Assembly: GCA_963971285.1 (NCBI GenBank)
Contig: OZ020264.1
Coordinates: 13,158,431-13,222,430, forward strand
Direction: 5' to 3'
Length of the DNA stretch: 64,000 nucleotides
From: Astropecten irregularis
Taxonomy: Eukaryota > Echinodermata > Asteroidea > Paxillosida > Astropectinidae
A program made the translations under genes and the position numbers. The notes beneath the pieces are model-generated. The model ran no database searches. It was not told the DNA's origin and was given only the letters and a program-made list of their open reading frames with translations. Shown in pieces: positions 62,690-64,000 of this stretch. The first letter of the stretch is position 1, and each line of letters begins with the position of its first letter.

Positions 62690-62895
62690 TATGGGGAGTA
62701 TACTGCCCCGGCTACTGTAAAGCGCACAAATGCTGATCAAGCACACAAAGCCATCTCTACCCTCACAGGTACTCATTTACACCTGACGGTGAAGAGGAGC
62801 AACATGTTACAAAGAGGCTGGACTCGAACCCACAATCTGAAGATTGACCAGAAGACTTTGAGTTCAACAAGCCAGACCACTACGCCTCATCATCC
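62690..62895 (-). mobile_element. tRNA-derived SINE, second type
   Basis: On the minus strand: GAGGCGTAGTGGTCTGGCTT (box A TAGTGGTCTGG), then box B GGTTCGAGTCC and AGCCTC closing the acceptor-like stem with GAGGC. The following body contains CTCTTCACCGTCAGGTGTAA and ATGAGTACCTGTGAGGGTAG, resembling the conserved central block of many animal SINEs. Different family from the 20.07 kb SINE. Confidence 0.8.
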
Positions 62896-63175
62896 CACAT
62901 CGACCCATCCCCCCAACAATTTCTCAACACAGAAATTCCTCAGTTTGATTTTCATAATCATGCTTAGATTTTTCTCAGGTGAAATCTCGTCGGTTCTCCA
63001 TCCGAATCCTCCAGACGTTGGTTCCCTTGCAAGTTGTTTTTCTCTATATACGTTGAGTTTTGAATATTTCAGTTAGTCAGATTAATGGGTAAATTAATTA
63101 ATGGTTCAGTCAGTACCGTACCAGCAATAATCTATAAGATCACGACCAGGAGCCTACGATTCTACGGGCGGGCTA

Positions 63176-63197
63176 GGGGGGGGGGGGGGGGGGGGGG
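63176..63197 (+). repeat. Poly-G run of 22
   Basis: Twenty-two consecutive G residues, followed by TCTTTGTCCCCGCCCCC. Probably the edge of a DNA-transposon end rich in C/G; length may be an assembly estimate. Confidence 0.9.
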
Positions 63198-63764
63198 TCT
63201 TTGTCCCCGCCCCCAAAATGCAATTGAAAAATAAATGCTGGGAAATACTTGGATCTTATTTATACGCCAATTACTTGAAAAACACGCTGTAAGTATGCTA
63301 TAGGTTGCCATGCACTCCCATAAAAAAAAAGAAATTTTATACATGAAGTGTCTTGAATTATTTCTCCATGATTTAACATTCATTCTACCGGTTTTTCAAC
63401 AAAGTTATTTTCCCCAGGTATCATGGGCGAATGTAAAACCATGGGAAAACCACAGTGTGCTTTACTTTAGTAGGCGTCAGTGAAGTTCCGAACTCGAGTA
63501 CAAAAAAAGTATTGGACTTAAAAAATACATCCCGCTTGAAATAGATAGAGGGCGCCCTACTGACTTAGTGCTAGTGACTCTGTGAGGATATACAACAACC
63601 TGCAATGTAAAAAATCACTTGAAATGAAATATGCATTTTTTTATTGCTAATAATGATGCTCATAACCTATAACAGGAATGACACTTAATATTTTGTATTT
63701 TAGAAATTACCAAGTAATTAAGCAAATAAGTACAATGCATCTTTTTTACTTCAATGTACCTTAA

Positions 63765-64000
63765 AGTTAATAATTATCATACTTTGGTTTTTGTCAAAAA
63801 AAAAAAAGTAATGCAGATTTATGTGCAAAACTATCAAGGGAGATACAGTAACAGTCATCTGTGAAATTAGTTCCATACGTATACGGCGATAGTATTTATT
63901 AAGTCTTTTGACCATTATTTTTTTTCGTTAAAAGATCAAAATTACTTTTAGTCAATTGTTTGACTTTTTTCTTGATGAATACAGCAGTTATTAGGTATGT
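63765..64000 (-). mobile_element. MITE, family B copy 5, cut by the window edge
   Basis: AATTATCATACTTTGGTTTT, AACTATCAAGGGAGATACAG and TAACAGTCATCTGTGAAATT match the 13.3 kb copy. The remainder lies beyond position 64,000. Confidence 0.8.

Larger units (their letters stand above)
53379..64000. other. Right flank, no recognisable gene
   Basis: Holds the SINE heads, two CRE clusters, MITEs, two strong hairpins, a LINE-like tail and a poly-G run listed separately. The intervals 53.6-54.8, 55.5-56.2, 56.4-57.2, 57.6-58.8 and 59.8-60.8 kb show nothing recognised. GC- and CpG-richer patches at 59.27-59.42 and 60.12-60.62 kb have no supported exon. Confidence 0.6.

Noticed and set aside
1-64000. 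CRISPR arrays, bacterial operons or prophage-like content
   Set aside because: Tandem arrays here have contiguous 21-, 23- or 55-bp units without unique spacers, and the genes are intron-split animal genes.

Overview
This is a stretch of animal nuclear DNA: AT-rich, gene-poor, with long introns, spliceosomal GT/AG signals, and dispersed MITEs and tRNA-derived SINEs. The recognisable genes and the repeat content point to an invertebrate deuterostome, most likely an echinoderm. The species cannot be fixed from the sequence. No long open frame survives. All genes that can be supported are split into short exons, and all lie on the minus strand.

Layout from left to right. (1) 178-485 is the exon of DNA ligase III (LIG3) that carries the PARP-type zinc finger and the nuclear start codon; the rest of the gene runs off the left edge. 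(2) 486-11.2 kb holds repeats and unassigned sequence, with tandem arrays at 2.05-2.33 kb and 10.5-10.7 kb and a nested transposon relic at 6.9-8.2 kb. (3) 11,345-43,778 is a two-exon gene for a somatostatin-type neuropeptide precursor. The signal-peptide exon is at 43,674-43,778, the terminal exon with the cyclic peptide is at 11,345-11,527, and a ~32 kb phase-0 intron lies between. A poly(A) signal lies at 11,211 and a CRE/TATA promoter just above 44.05 kb. The intron is filled with MITEs, SINEs and a 55-bp tandem array. (4) Two more exon-like blocks with strong splice sites, both phase 0 at each end, lie upstream on the same strand (48,600-48,692 and 53,313-53,378). They could belong to a second, related precursor gene or to alternative 5' exons; this is unresolved. 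(5) 53.4-64 kb is repeats, two clusters of the palindrome TGACGTCA, two strong hairpins and no recognisable gene.

The most interesting result is the somatostatin-type gene. Its parts were joined here by splice signals, reading phase, a signal peptide, dibasic processing sites, a Cys-bounded FWK peptide at the extreme C-terminus and a consensus cAMP response element in its promoter, as in the classic vertebrate somatostatin gene. The secondary results are the LIG3 exon, whose frame stays open upstream of the nuclear ATG (compatible with a mitochondrial leader), the unexplained companion exons, and two strongly over-represented 8-bp palindromes (TAGGCCTA and TGACGTCA). No computation or database search was possible; splice joins and family names are readings from the sequence.
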